In this document: positions 12,408 through 24,110 of the stretch, in pieces
Numbering within the stretch: position 1 is the first letter of the stretch
Layout of the letters: every line of letters begins with the position of its first letter
Assembly (NCBI GenBank): GCA_032622095.1
Contig: CP136065.1
Location: 65,833,031-65,897,030 of the forward strand
DNA: 64,000 bases
Source of the DNA: Siphonodentalium dalli
Taxonomy: Eukaryota > Mollusca > Scaphopoda > Gadilida > Siphonodentaliidae
Reading direction: 5' to 3'
The notes under the pieces: model-generated
Seen by the model: only the letters and a program-made list of their open reading frames with translations
What the model was told of the DNA's origin: nothing
Databases searched by the model: none
Made by a program: the position numbers and the translations under genes

Positions 12408-14557
12408 GTTAATTCTGACAGCAGGTTGGGTCTCTTTATTAATGTTAATTCTGACAGCAGGTTGGGTCTCTCAGTGTTAATTCTGACAGCAGGTTGTGTC
12501 TCATAATGTTAATGCTGACAGGTTGGGTATCTTAATGTTAATTCTGACAGGTTGGGTATCTTAATGTTAATCCTGACAGGCTGGGTCTCTTAATGTTAAT
12601 TCTGACAGCAGGTTGGGTCTCTTTATTAATGTTAATTCTGACAGGTTGGGTATCTTAATGTTAATTCTGACAGGTTGGGTCTCTTAATGTTAATTATGAC
12701 AGCAGGTTGGGTCTCTTTATTAATGTTAATTCTGACAGCAGGTTGGGTCTCTTAATGTTAATTCTGACAGCAGGTTGGGTCTCTTAATGTTAATTATGAC
12801 AGCAGGTTGGGTCTCTTTATTAATGTTAATTCTGACAGCAGGTTGGGTCTCTTTATTAATGTTAATTCTGACAGCAGGTTGTGTCTCTTTATTAATGTTA
12901 ATTCTGACAGCAGGTTGGGTCTCTTTTAATAATGTTAATTCTGACAGGTTGGGTCTCAATGTTAATTCTGACAGCAGGTTGGGTCTCTTTATTAATGTTA
13001 ATTCTGACAGCAGGTTGGGTCTCAATGTTAATTCTGACAGCAGGTTGGGTCTCATGTTAATTCTGACAGCAGGTTGGGCCTCTTTATTAATGTTAATTCT
13101 GACAGCAGGTTGGGTCTCTTTATTAATGTTAATTCTGACAGCAGGTTGGGTCTCTTTTAATAATGTTAATTCTGACAGGTTGGGTCTCAATATTAATTCT
13201 GACAGCAGGTTGGGTCTCTTTATTAATGTTAATTCTGACAGCAGGTTGGGTCTCAATGTTAATTCTGACAGCAGGTTGGGTCTCATGTTAATTCTGACAG
13301 CAGGTTGGGCCTCTTTATTAATGTTAATTCTGACAGCAGGTTGGGTCTCTTTTAATAATGTTAATTCTGACAGGTTGGGTCTCAATGTTAATTCTGACAG
13401 CAGGTTGGGTCTCTTTATTAATGTTAATTCTGACAGCAGGTTGGGTCTCTTTATTAATGTTAATTCTGACAGCAGGTTGGGTCTCTTTATTAATGTTAAT
13501 TCTGACAGCAGGTTGGGTCTCTTTTAATAATGTTAATTCTGACAGGTTGGGTCTCAATGTTAATTCTGACAGCAGGTTGGGCCTCTTTATTAATGTTAAT
13601 TCTGACAGCAGGTTGGGTCTCTTTATTAATGTTAATTCTGACAGCAGGTTGGGTCTCTTTTAATAATGTTAATTCTGACAGGTTGGGTCTCAATGTTAAT
13701 TCTGACAGCAGGTTGGGTCTCTTTATTAATGTTATTTCTGACAGCAGGTTGGGTATCTTAATGTTAATTCTGACAGCAGGTTGGGTCTCTTAATGTTAAT
13801 TCTGACAGCAGGTTGGGTCTCTTTATTAATGTTAATTCTGACAGCAGGTTGGGTCTCAATGTTAATTCTGACAGCAGGTTGGGTCTCTTTAATAATGTTA
13901 ATTCTGACAGCAGGTTGGGTCTCTTTAATAATGTTAATTCTGACAGCAGGTTGGGCCTCTTTATTAATGTTAATTCTGACAGCAGGTTGGGTCTCATGTT
14001 AATTCTGACAGGTTGGGTATCTTAATGTTAATTCTGACAGGTTGGGTATCTTAATGTTAATTCTGACAGGTTGGGTCTCTTAATGTTAACTCTGACAGGT
14101 TGCGTCTCAATGTTAATTCGGACAGGTTGGGTATCTTAATGTTAATTCTGACAGGTTGGGTCTCTCAATGTTAATTCTGACAGGTTGCGTCTCAATGTTA
14201 ATTATGACAGGTTGGGCCTATTAATGTTAATTATGACAGGTTGCGTCTCAATGTTAATTCTGACAGGTTGGGTCTCTTAATGGTAATTCTGACAGCAGGT
14301 TGGGTCTCTCCATGTCCAAGAGCCCAGAGTCGTACTGATATTTTTTTTTGCTCTTCTGGAGAAAAATGTAGAAATTGTTTCTGAATGATTTTAGGCTTTC
14401 CACTTCAACTACATCTGATGGGAGACTATTCCATCATTTAGATACCCGGATCGAGAAACATGATTCTTTCAGCTTGCTTTCCTGATGTTGATGGTAAATT
14501 TTGTAGATGTGTCTGCGGTCACTTGATCTTTCTACCATGACAGCACTCAATGGCAAA

Positions 14558-14993
14558 CAAGCCTGAGTTTATTGTGCCTGTCATTTGCAGAATGGTGTCC
14601 CCAATAGGTGAATTTAGTGATGCTAGCGGGCTATTATCACTAAATTCACCCTCCAGGGACCTCACTCTGCTTTGGCCTCATCTTCTCTGGTAAGTTTCTT
14701 CATTATCAGATTTCCATAGAAACTCCTTCACATAGATATCAATTCTATTTCTTTTTTAGTTTAGTTTCTCTACATCTGAAATTGGCAGACGACACATTGC
14801 ATAATCGAGGTTCCCAATGGGTGAACATCACAATATTCACCATTTGGCAACTTCAATCTGAGTCTATGACTTCCATTGCAGATGAGGCCTAAGCAGAATG
14901 AGGTCCCCAGAGGGTGAATTTAGTGACGTATCACCAAATTCACCCTCTGGGGACCTCATTCTACAAATGACAGGAACACTAAACTCAGGATTG
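14558..14993. mobile_element. Dyad element (two GAGGTCCCC palindromes), 436 bp
   Basis: The outer ends are inverted repeats, CAAGCCTGAGTTTATTGTGC on the left and a matching ...CACTAAACTCAGGATTG on the right. Each is followed inward by a hairpin of the form GAATGAGGTCCCCAGAGGGT / ACCCTCTGGGGACCTCATTC, with about 200 bp between hairpins. Flanks ATGGCAAA and ATGGTAAA look like an 8-bp target duplication with one mismatch, compatible with a hAT-type origin. No coding. Confidence 0.75.
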
Positions 14994-15002
14994 ATGGTAA
15001 AA

Positions 15003-16497
15003 TCCTTTTATTCCCTTCTTTGTATAGCCAGTGTGTAATTCTATATGCTCTTGACTCTTCTAAATGATAGTCGGTAAATCTAATAAACATTTTTGTTTTA
15101 TTTCCTGGACAACCTGCAACACTACGACCTCTAATATGGGTTTGAGAATTAAATCATTTGAAACCAACAAATTTTTATATTTATTTCAATAACAAATATT
15201 TTCTCATATAAAAACAATAGCTACATTGAAAATATAATAATAGTGTCATTTTCATAGATATTCCATTGAGACAATAGCACTAGAGTAATGAAAAATATAT
15301 CAAATTTACTGTCCATAAATTGACACTCCATACAATAGAAACACCTTTAATATCAAAGCAAACAAGAGCATCGCATCCATGGTAATTCCAACAAAGTGCC
15401 ATAACTCTGTTGAAAATTGGCGGGTGGAACCCAAATTTGAACTTTACCTGCATTTTGGGCTAGTAAATTCACACACCAAAATTTCATTCCATTCAAGTCA
15501 GGTTTACTAAAGTTATCATCCGGAAATGAAAATTGAAGGCAAATTTGGCGGGCGAAACCCAAATTCGAAATTGACGTGTATTTTGTGCAAGTAAACCCAC
15601 ATACCAAATTTCATTCCATTCAGGGAAACCAAAAGTGAATGGACAAACCAATAACATACGTCCCATTTTTTTCAAACGGGCGTATAATAATATTCCATCC
15701 AGTAAGAAATTTGGATTGTAAACACGATTTTCGTATTCAATGCAGGCCAACTCCCGTGTGTTTGGTTACAGGAAAATAGCCCGATTGCAAGGCAATGTTT
15801 TGAAATTGCTAAGATACCTTTTTATCCATTCCGGATATTTCTCAGTTTTAACATAGCTTTATCAGGTACAAGCAGCTTATTTACTGATATTCACTCCGTC
15901 ATCGTCTGCTTTTGGGTTGAATATGGTTTTATTTTAGTCAAAAAAATGGATGTTTTGTGTGTGTAAATCAAGGGGCATAACTCGATGATTAATTGTGCTA
16001 ACGAGTCAAAGACATTTGTTTACATCAATCACTACTCTCTGACATAAAAGTTATTCATGGGGCTTATGACAATGATAAAAAATCAGCATAGATTTGAAGC
16101 ACACTACCCTCTCCAAAAAAATTGCCTAAAGTTGCTGGAAATTGCGTATTGCTACCTAATATTATAAGTTACTGGGTGGTTCGTTGCCGCATATGGTGTC
16201 ATGTGAGGCGAGGGTGAGAATAATAATTTTTATTAGATTCTGGTAAACTAAACGTGCGCCTATTGCTCTTAAATTATGTAATGTCACAATGAAGCACCAA
16301 TGACTGTCACCAGACGTGGTAACAAATTGAGTGTGATAGTTAATTTATGCATCTTTAAAATTCGTCAAATATATCAATATATCAGATGCATGGTACTATG
16401 TTTACTAGAAAAATATTCCCGACAGACATCTCTTTTCTATGCACCAAGATACACTGTATATTATGTCTGAGGCGGCAGAGTTCCAAGAAAAAACAAG
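15003..16497. repeat. Otherwise empty region with a diverged 125-bp direct repeat
   Basis: Two related segments at about 15408-15500 and 15537-15620 share GGCG-GTGGAACCCAAATTTGAA-like sequence and CCAAATTTCATTCCATTCA. Open frames of about 85 codons on the minus strand here are products of that repeat. Nothing else recognised. Confidence 0.5.
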
Positions 16498-16626
16498 ATG
16501 GCATCTTTCGAATCCAATGCCCCCTGGGGATTTCAATATGGGGTCGGCGTCAATCAAGGTGAACCAAATATCCCCTCATCTCCTGTTAGTAGATCTCCAT
16601 TCTCATTGGTCAATCTAGAAGGCTAG
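16498..16626 (+). CDS. Unassigned 42-codon open frame with good start context
   Basis: An ATG in a strong context (ACAAGATGG) begins MASFESNAPWGFQYGVGVNQ and continues GEPNIPSSPVSRSPFSLVNL to a TAG. Codon choice and composition look coding-like compared with the repeats around it. A GTGAAC after codon 20 could be a splice donor, making this a possible first exon of a plus-strand gene, but I cannot find a partner exon. I do not recognise the peptide. Confidence 0.15.
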   Translation: MASFESNAPWGFQYGVGVNQGEPNIPSSPVSRSPFSLVNLEG

Positions 16627-16769
16627 CATGATCAACTTTTATATGGGGCAAAGCTAATAGTGATAAATTGAAAATTAGATTCAATTTTAACAAGAGGTGG
16701 CATCAGAGATGCTGTGTCTCGTTTTCGGTAGACTATCGGTATCGGTAGACTAATTAATAGGTAAAATCG

Positions 16770-17337
16770 AAAAATGACTAATTAAGGGCCATAACTCCAT
16801 CAAATTTTATCGGGCCAGGCTGGTTTTCGAACTCGTCCGAAATATTCTTGGCAAGTATGTCTATTCCAAATTTTAAACAAATCGGAGGACGTTTGTTGAA
16901 GTTATCGCGCTAACGAGCTAAAAATTCACGAAAAATGACTAATTAAGGGCCATAACTCTATCAAATTTTATTGGGCCAGGCTGGTTTTCGAACTCGTCCA
17001 GGATATTATTGGAAGACACTTATATACCAAATTTTAGTTGAATCGGGTGACGTTTGTTGAAGTTATTGCGCTAACGAGCTCAAAATTCGTACAAAATGAC
17101 TACTTAAGGACCATAACTCTATCAAATTTTATCGGACCTGGCCGGTTTTCGAACTTGACCGAGATATTCTTGGGAGACACCTATATACCAAATTTCAATC
17201 AAATCGGATAACGTTTGTTGAAGTTATCGCGCTAACGAGCTGAAAATTTGTGAAAAATGACTAATTAAGGGCCATAACTCTATCAAATTTTATCGGACCA
17301 GGCCGGTTTTCGAACCCGATGCGGACGAACCCGATTT
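16770..17337. repeat. 160-bp repeat, four tandem units
   Basis: Four units start near 16770, 16931, 17092 and 17252 with AAAATGACTAATTAAGGGCC, followed by ATAACTCTATCAAATTTTAT and a CGAACTCG-type segment. They end with GAAGTTATCGCGCTAACGAG. The block is followed at 17338-17490 by a downstream module containing a (GCCC)n run and ACTCGAGTT-type inverted motif. The 'gggccataactc' family is common in molluscan genomes to my knowledge; its origin is unknown to me. Confidence 0.85.
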
Positions 17338-17571
17338 TTTTGTCTGCAGCTTACGTGCATGGATATGTACTCACACACCAAAAAAAAATTAATCCGTCAA
17401 TAAACGGTTGAGTTATAAGCAAAACACGCCGCCCGCCCGCCCGCCGTCCCTCATCAAACTATAAGTCGAGTTTTGGAAAAAAACTCGACTAATAAATGTT
17501 ATTAATAGGTGTGGAATCCTGATAGTGATTACATTATTAATAATGATCAAATAAGTAAATGTCCACACAAT

Positions 17572-18535
17572 TCAGTGGTATCTGCATACATATAGGAGAT
17601 ATAGTGGTATCTGCATACATACAGGAGATATAGTGGTATCTGCATACAGATAAGAGATAAATGATTGTAAATGTCCATACAATTTCAATAGTGGTATATG
17701 CTATTTATTTATTATTGCCATTTTTATTGGTGAAGGGAAAGGCCGTGCACTAAGGTAAAGCTAGCAGCAATTTCACTGGCTGGAAGAATGACCCATTGTG
17801 CCCGGCGAAACCACCAACCATCGGCGAGTATCTGGCAACTCCCCCAGATAGCGATATGGGATACAAAGTCAGTGACAACTCCACCAGGAATTGAACCCAA
17901 ATCGCCAGCGCTGGAGAGTAAGTCGGTCTGGAGAAGAGCCCCTTATCGACTGAGCCACAGAGGTCCCCTAGTGGTTTATGCATACAGATAGGAGATAAAG
18001 GTTTGTAAATGTCCATACAATCGGGTGCTATATCCATCCAGATAGGAAATAAATGTTTGGAAATACTCATACAATCGGGTGGTATTTGCATACAGATAGG
18101 AGATAAATGTTTGTAAATGTCCATACAATCGGGTGGTATATGCATACAGATAGGAGATAAATGATTGGAAATGCCCATACAATCGGGTGGTATATGCATA
18201 CAGATAGGAGATAAATGATTGGAATGCCCATACAATCGGGTGGTATATGCATACAGATAGGAGATAAATGATTGTAAATGCCCATACAATCGGGTGGTAT
18301 ATGCATACAGATAGGAGACAAATTTTGTAAATGTCCATACAATCGGGTGGTATATGCATACAGATAGGAGACAATTTTGCAAATGTCCATACAATCGGGT
18401 GGTATATGCATACAGATAGGAGACAAATTTTGCAAATGTCCATACAATCGGGTGGTATATGCATACAGATAGGTCATAAATGATTGTAAATGTACATACA
18501 ATCAGGTGGTATATGCATACAGATATGAAATAACT
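17572..18535. repeat. 54-bp satellite array, about a dozen units
   Basis: The unit is GTGGTATATGCATACAGATA, then GGAGATAAATGATTG, then GAAATGCCCATACAATCGG. Units run from 17989 to 18535, with diverged units at 17572-17701 on the other side of the inserted SINE. Because the unit is a multiple of three, the minus strand stays open for 272 codons as a YPIVWAF-rich repeat. This is an artefact, since the frame runs on into the SINE and stops. Confidence 0.92.
17702..17968 (-). mobile_element. tRNA-derived SINE, minus orientation, in a 54-bp satellite
   Basis: Read on the minus strand it begins GGGGACCTCTGTGGCTCAGT with an A-box-like TGGCTCAGTCG, then a B box GGTTCAATTCC, then a body like that of the SINE at 32186 and an AATAATAAATAAAT tail. 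The flanks TAGTGGTATATGC (17689-17701) and TAGTGGTTTATGC (17969-17981) form a 13-bp target duplication with one mismatch. Both flanks are part of the surrounding satellite unit. Confidence 0.85.
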
Positions 18536-18750
18536 GATTGTTAATAATTTGGCACAACAAGGTAACATTGCAGCATCAGATTAAACATAAATCACATCAA
18601 TTTTGACATCATTTTACAAAAAACAGTTAGGATATTAGTAAATAATGCATACTGATATTAAGCTTTACAGCAACATTTCAACTACTCAATAAATGAGATT
18701 GCGGAGTCGTGGCCATATTGGATTTATCCAGCCCCTGTTCCGCGGTTTAA

Positions 18751-19141
18751 CCCTTTACCCAACAGAACGACCCTGTGCCAATGCATTCTCTTATATATGC
18801 GAGTCGACCATAGGTCGCCTCGCATATATAAGAGAATGCATTGGCTTAACACATTAAAAATTATAAAATTGTTAAAGAATGTAAGAAAAATGGTAAAAAG
18901 TGTTAAAAAAAGATATTTTTTAGGCCAAAGCATTCTCTTATATATGCGAGGCGACCTATGGTCGACTCGCATATATAAGAGAATGCATTGGCACAGGGCA
19001 TAACTGTAACCATCACAATGTGGTCAAGGAGCCGGTTCCAATGATATCCATATTTGTATGGGTCTATTGAGACAGACCGAAGATATTTTAGGCTGTTGAA
19101 GCTTTATTTGGCCGGTTTTGGCCGTTTTGTTGGGTAAAGGG
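18751..19141. mobile_element. TTAA-flanked piggyBac-like MITE, 391 bp
   Basis: Same family as 25855-26246 but in the opposite orientation, beginning CCCTTTACCCAACAGAACGA and ending TTTTGTTGGGTAAAGGG, with TTAA at 18747-18750 and 19142-19145. It has itself inserted in a small element whose ends share GGCCATATTGGATTTAT as inverted repeats (about 18705 and 19184). Confidence 0.85.
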
Positions 19142-19762
19142 TTAAGTGCTACAGATCAAAGTTCTGGAGGTGCATTCCATATATAAATCCAATATGGCCA
19201 TGACTCAGTGATCTCGCTTATTCGAACAGAGGTCTCAAAAATATTAGCAGGCCTCAAAATATGGTGCCGGACATTTGCAGAATGAGGTCCCCAGGGGGTG
19301 AATTTAGTGACGTTACTCAGCACAATGGGTTGGCATCACCAAATCCATCCTCTGGGGACCTCATCTGCTATGGGAGACCTAGCCTCAGACTCAGATTTAA
19401 GTTCCCAGATAGTGACGATGGTGATGTGCACCCATTGGACATTGTTTAAAACTTTGAAGTACACTTTATCGAACACACTCAATTTTATGTGCTCAGAATA
19501 AATAGCAACTGAATCTGATTGTGCTGATGTTGGTCCATACTGACATAGCACACAGCGTGACATTTATGTGCATACTCAGTATATATATATATATTATTTA
19601 TAGCAACAAAGAAGTTAATTAACAATGAGGACGATCCATTTAGAAACCAAACGAGAGAGAAGAGTTCGAAACCATGGACATGTAATCCGGTCAATTAAAT
19701 GATGATAATCAGCACAGCGACTACTGAAACAAATGACATCCATGTTACCAAAATAATATGTA

Positions 19763-19957
19763 CAGTAATGCCCTAATTAATCGACTCCTTAACCACAGCA
19801 GAATTATGGGTAACTTTCAGGATTTAGTCAGAAATATGGCTTCACTCTTAGTGAGAGCTTTGCGATGAATGGCAACAAGCCATATTTCTGACTAAATCCT
19901 GAAAAGTTACCCATAATTCTGCTGTGGTTAAGGAGTCGATTATTTAGGTCATTACTG
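19763..19957. mobile_element. Tc1-like foldback MITE, copy 2
   Basis: Same family as 5658-5870, with TA flanks at 19761-19762 and 19958-19959. The left arm is shortened before the loop (TGGCTTCACTCTTAGTGAGA). Confidence 0.87.
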
Positions 19958-21194
19958 TATAATAACTTTTAATGCTTTAATTGTCAAATTATGAAGCAAT
20001 ATAATGCATTAATTGTATGACACAGTCATCCCATCCCTACTAAACTTGTCGGTAACCAAAAAACTTTGAAATTTGCCATGAAGTCTTAATTTCACCTTGC
20101 CGACTCTCAAGAGAAAATGTCTACAAACCACATGTTGACCTAGTTATTATCACTCACCACAAAACCTACAATCAGTCTTATAGACAAGTGGAGCCAATGA
20201 TCACTATAATCCAAAATACAATCACCTGGTCAGAATACATTAGACGAAATGAATGCTTGAAAATGGCATGCAACACAAGTGCATTACATGATTCACTGTT
20301 CACGAGCATCCATTCCATTATCTACAAATGAGGAAAGGATCATTCCAAAGCATACATTTAGTGCGATGGCAGATGCTGCGATGTTAAATCACAGGTGGGG
20401 GAAATCACTGGTGGAGCACCTACTGTGCATGCTCACAACAATATCGTAGCGATCAAGCAATGTTTGATTTTTTTACCAGGAAGATCGTGGCGTGTCCTTG
20501 GCAACACACACAAACAACAAATTCAACCCATTGAACTTCTTCAAAGGAGACACTTTTAATTGAGCTGAGGCAGAAACGGGAGAGTTTATATAATGTTTCT
20601 GCCAGTTGTTATGCTGACAGAGAGAATTGGGCCACGGTCCCACCGTCCTGGTCACCGGAATTGCGAAAGCGGTGCAGAAATTGGTAGGTAAAAAACCCAA
20701 AAAACATATAATATACTGTTCAACATTCAAATAAAAAAACAGCCTAGTGTTTAGTTTAGATACTTGAGATACATGCCATATATCTATTATTGCATAATGA
20801 GGAGAATGAAATATAACACTTCGCCTTTTAAACTTTGTTTTCACACTGGAGACCTATACAGAACTTCAACTAGTAGAAGGGTCTAACATTGCAGCATCTA
20901 CGGGATTGCCACTTTTATCCACCTGCGTTATAAAATCGCAGTGTCTGCGGTGGCACTTAGAACTGAATTGGAGATCCATTTAGTAATCAAAGGGTAAAGT
21001 GTTGACAATTTGTAAATGTTCAAGTAAATCTATGTAACAAACAGTACAATAACTATATGCAACTGAGGTAATCATGACAATGTATAACAGAAATAATAAT
21101 TATGATATCATAAATCAAAATTCCAGATTCAGGTTTTAATAGACAACAATCAATCACAACCCATCGTGAGTTCACATACAAACATATAACATGA
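19958..21194. other. No gene recognised
   Basis: Single-copy-looking AT-rich sequence. The longest frame (20473-20844 minus, 123 codons) has no recognisable domain, and I do not call it a gene. Confidence 0.45.
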
Positions 21195-21440
21195 ACCCTT
21201 TCTTCACTGAATACTCATTGACAATTAGTTATGTTCAGAGAATAAGTTCAACAAACGACCATAGGTCGTTTGTTGATCTTATTATCTGAATATTTTCCAC
21301 CAATGAATAGGATTCCTTCTGCACTTTCTATTATCCGTCGTCTGCTTTCATAACCTGAACATCCCTTCAGGTGAATAATAGACCATTCCAATGTATACTT
21401 TTATAACTGAGTGGGAGAATCCATTCAGTATAGAAAGGGT
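21195..21440. mobile_element. MITE of the satellite-parent family
   Basis: Begins near ACCCTTTCTTCACTGAATAC and ends CCATTCAGTATAGAAAGGG followed by TTAA. It has the internal palindrome AACAAACGACCATAGGTCGT. This copy reads uninterrupted through the point where the intron 9 copy is broken, serving as an empty site. Confidence 0.8.
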
Positions 21441-21735
21441 TAACAGGCATGATATAACATGTATGCAATAAAGCTGAAGGGGTCACTATCGCCAAAAAGT
21501 ACAAATGGCCACCAGGGTTCGTGCTGCCAATTGCCAAAATTGCCGGCAGACCACTTTACGGATATCCATTTTGACTGTTGCATCATGAGATATATTTTAT
21601 CCAAACAATGAACATGTGGATGGAGCCGAATGAATCTACAATAGGAGATTTACAGTGGGTTTATAAAACGCGCTATAACGTTGTTATTTTTCATAGTTTT
21701 TACGTGAAATTTTAAACATATATCAGGGATATATA

Positions 21736-21934
21736 CAGTAATGCCCTAAATAATTGACTCCTTAATTAACCACATAAAAATTATGGGCAACTTTTCAGGA
21801 TTTAGTCGGAAATATGGCTTGTTCTCTGTGAGAGCTTTCCGATGAATGGCAACAAGCCATATTTCCGACTAAATCCTGAAAAATTACCAATAATTCTGCT
21901 GTGGTTAAGGAGTCGATTATTTAGGGCATTACTG
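21736..21934. mobile_element. Tc1-like foldback MITE, copy 3
   Basis: Same family, left flank TA and right flank TG, so one side of the target has mutated. The arms are slightly diverged. Confidence 0.82.
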
Positions 21935-22213
21935 TGTAACCATTCCCACTATTTGGCAAGAGTGACTCCTTCAGTTGTAATAAGCTCACCAACTGCAAGC
22001 TGCCACATAATATCAAAATAATATTCTCGTCATGAAAAAAATTGCTTTAAAAAATATATATCTGCATCATTCATCGAAGGCAGATACAACACCTTCTTTT
22101 ATAATTCAGTATCATTCATCGAAGGCAGATAAACGTCTTATTTTCTGCTATCTACATCTTGAGCACCGGGAAAACAAAAAAATATATTGATATCTCATCA
22201 GCATGCTCACAAA

Positions 22214-22637
22214 CAAGCCTGAGTTTAGTGTGCCTGTCACTTGAAGAATGAGGTCCCCAGAGGGTGAATTTAGTGACGCTATCCCACATTGCGGGCTAGC
22301 ATCACTAAACTCACCCTCTGGGGACCTCATTCTGTTTAGGCCTCATCTTCTCTGGAAAGTTTCTTTATTATCAAATTTTCGATTAGTTTCTCTATATCCC
22401 CAAACTGACAGATGACACATTGCATAATCAAGGTTCCCAATGGGTGTACATGATCAATATTCACCATTTGGGAACTTCAATCTGAGTCTATGTCTCCCAT
22501 AGCAGATGAGGCCATGCAGAATGAGGTTCCCAGAGGGTAAATTTAGTTATGCTAGCCCGCTATGCGCGACACCTTCACTAAATTCACCCTCTGGGGACCT
22601 CATTTTGCAAATGGCAGGCACACTAAACTCAGGCTTG
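22214..22637. mobile_element. Dyad element, complete copy, 424 bp
   Basis: Same architecture as 14558-14993, beginning CAAGCCTGAGTTTAGTGTGC and ending GCACACTAAACTCAGGCTTG. Flanks CTCACAAA and CTTACAAA are an 8-bp near-duplication. The two hairpins are at about 22244-22335 and 22516-22612. Confidence 0.78.
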
Positions 22638-22819
22638 CTTACAAAACACAAATCTTTAGCAGTTTCCATGTGGTCAATATCATGAGTTTTACAACAATAT
22701 ATTAATGATATCTCACACCTTTTGTTTAGATTTTACATAGGGACTATTTAATATCTTTGTAGCATTTACTTTTGAGTTCTATTTTGAGTTCTATTTAATA
22801 TCTTTGTAGCATTTACTTT

Positions 22820-23033
22820 TGAGTAATGCTCTAAATAATCGACTCCTTAACCACAGCAGAATTATGGGCAACTTTTCAGGATTTAGTCAGAAATATGGCT
22901 TGTTGCCATTCATCGGAAAGCTCTCGGCAAGAGCTTTCCGATGAATGGCAACGAGCCATATTTCCGACTAAATCCTGAATAGTTACCCATAATTCTGCTG
23001 TGGTTAAGGAGTCGATTATTTAGAGCATTACTG
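22820..23033. mobile_element. Tc1-like foldback MITE, copy 4
   Basis: Same family. The left terminus is altered to GAGTAATGCTC and the right is GAGCATTACTG followed by TA. The loop is TCTCGGCAAGAGC. A direct repeat (ATATCTTTGTAGCATTTACT, twice at 22752-22820) precedes it. Confidence 0.82.
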
Positions 23034-23227
23034 TATGTGAATCTCCTATAAGGAGCCTTGCATATATAAGATAATGCACTAGCTTACAAGGTCAAGATAA
23101 ATATTGTTAGGCCAATGCATCCTCTTATATATGTGAGGCTCCCTATGGCGGACTCGCATATATATAAGAGAATGCATTGACATATGGTTTTCGCAAAATT
23201 TCAGGAAACTCCAGTCATGGAAGGGTT

Positions 23228-24110
23228 AAAAACATCTCCTTATGTAGTATATGATTAATTTCACTTACTGTATAATTGCGAAGTTTAGATTTGAAAACAT
23301 CAAACATCGGAACTGAAGCATCGACAGACTATTAAACTCTATACGTGTGGTGGAAAAATGTCATGCTGTAGTGAGCCAGTCATGTTCTATTTCTAGACGA
23401 GGTCCATGCAACAGTTATGACCCAATTTTTTGAGTCGACAATGAGGCACGAAGGCAACCAGGTTATATTATGTATTTAATTCAAGTTGAAATTTGTCTAT
23501 GATACACACATTCTGATGGGTCGAGAGTTGTTAATCTTTTGCTTTTTGATTCACCAGCATCGGTTGACAAATTTTGAATGGAGCACTGAGTCATTACAAT
23601 GAGCGTAAAATGTGTCGCCGCACAGCTAAAAGTCACATAATCGAGTCAACTGCTTGTTTACTATAGATACCACTGACCGGAAGTTGTTTGGGCAGTTTTC
23701 TGAGTAATCCCATGAAGCATATGCAGAGATTCAATCATCGAAAATGATATCTCAATTCATGGCATGTAATGCCAATAAAAATTGCATTTCATACAGTTTC
23801 TTTCCCTTTTTTTTGGTAGATTGAATTACAATATTTCATCAGATATTCGGGAACTCGAGCATGAAAATAGTTTTTTTGGCTTGTTCACAACTGTTTTCAT
23901 GCTCAAATCTCAGAATATCCAACAGAGTAAGTTTATCTCCGAATTACTAGTTTCACAGGTGTTAGGCAGAGTTTATCGACATATATTTTTCCGCTGACAT
24001 TCAATGGATTTTCCCACCACATTCGGAATGTTATAGTTCGTTGATTCTTGACATACAAAGTTCAAAGTTCTACAATCTAAACTTACTAGTAAGATATATG
24101 TTAACAAATA
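23228..24110. other. No gene recognised downstream of CAPN15
   Basis: AT-rich sequence between a hairpin element and the foldback element in the likely 3' untranslated region. It may contain the CAPN15 polyadenylation site, but I could not identify it. Confidence 0.4.

Larger units (their letters stand above)
6584..14312. repeat. 36-bp satellite array, roughly 200 units, twice interrupted
   Basis: The core is TGTTAATTCTGACAGCAGG followed by TTGGGTCTC, 28 bp, joined by short linkers that vary in length (TTTATTAA, TTTAATAA, TTAA, AA, T). This gives units of about 26-37 bp, 36 being commonest. Edge units at 6584-6823 and 14010-14312 are more diverged, often lacking GCA, while the centre is nearly homogeneous; this is typical of unequal exchange or slippage. 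The array is interrupted at 6824-7324 and 12132-12407. Because 36 is a multiple of three, several frames stay open for hundreds of codons, giving repetitive FINVNSDSRLGL or LLMLILTAGWVS translations that I do not regard as genes. Confidence 0.97.

Noticed and set aside
6584-14312. CRISPR array
   Set aside because: Units are directly adjacent with no unique spacers, the linkers are two to nine AT-rich bases, and the context is an animal genome.
15353-15750. Two overlapping minus-strand frames of about 85 codons
   Set aside because: They translate two copies of a diverged 125-bp direct repeat. No family or splice context was recognised.
17750-18568. 272-codon minus-strand frame rich in YPIVWAF repeats
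   Set aside because: It is the translation of a 54-bp satellite that continues into an inserted SINE, so it cannot be a conserved protein.
20473-20844. 123-codon minus-strand frame
   Set aside because: No recognisable motif, and AT-rich composition like the surrounding non-coding DNA; a frame of this length is expected by chance over 64 kb.
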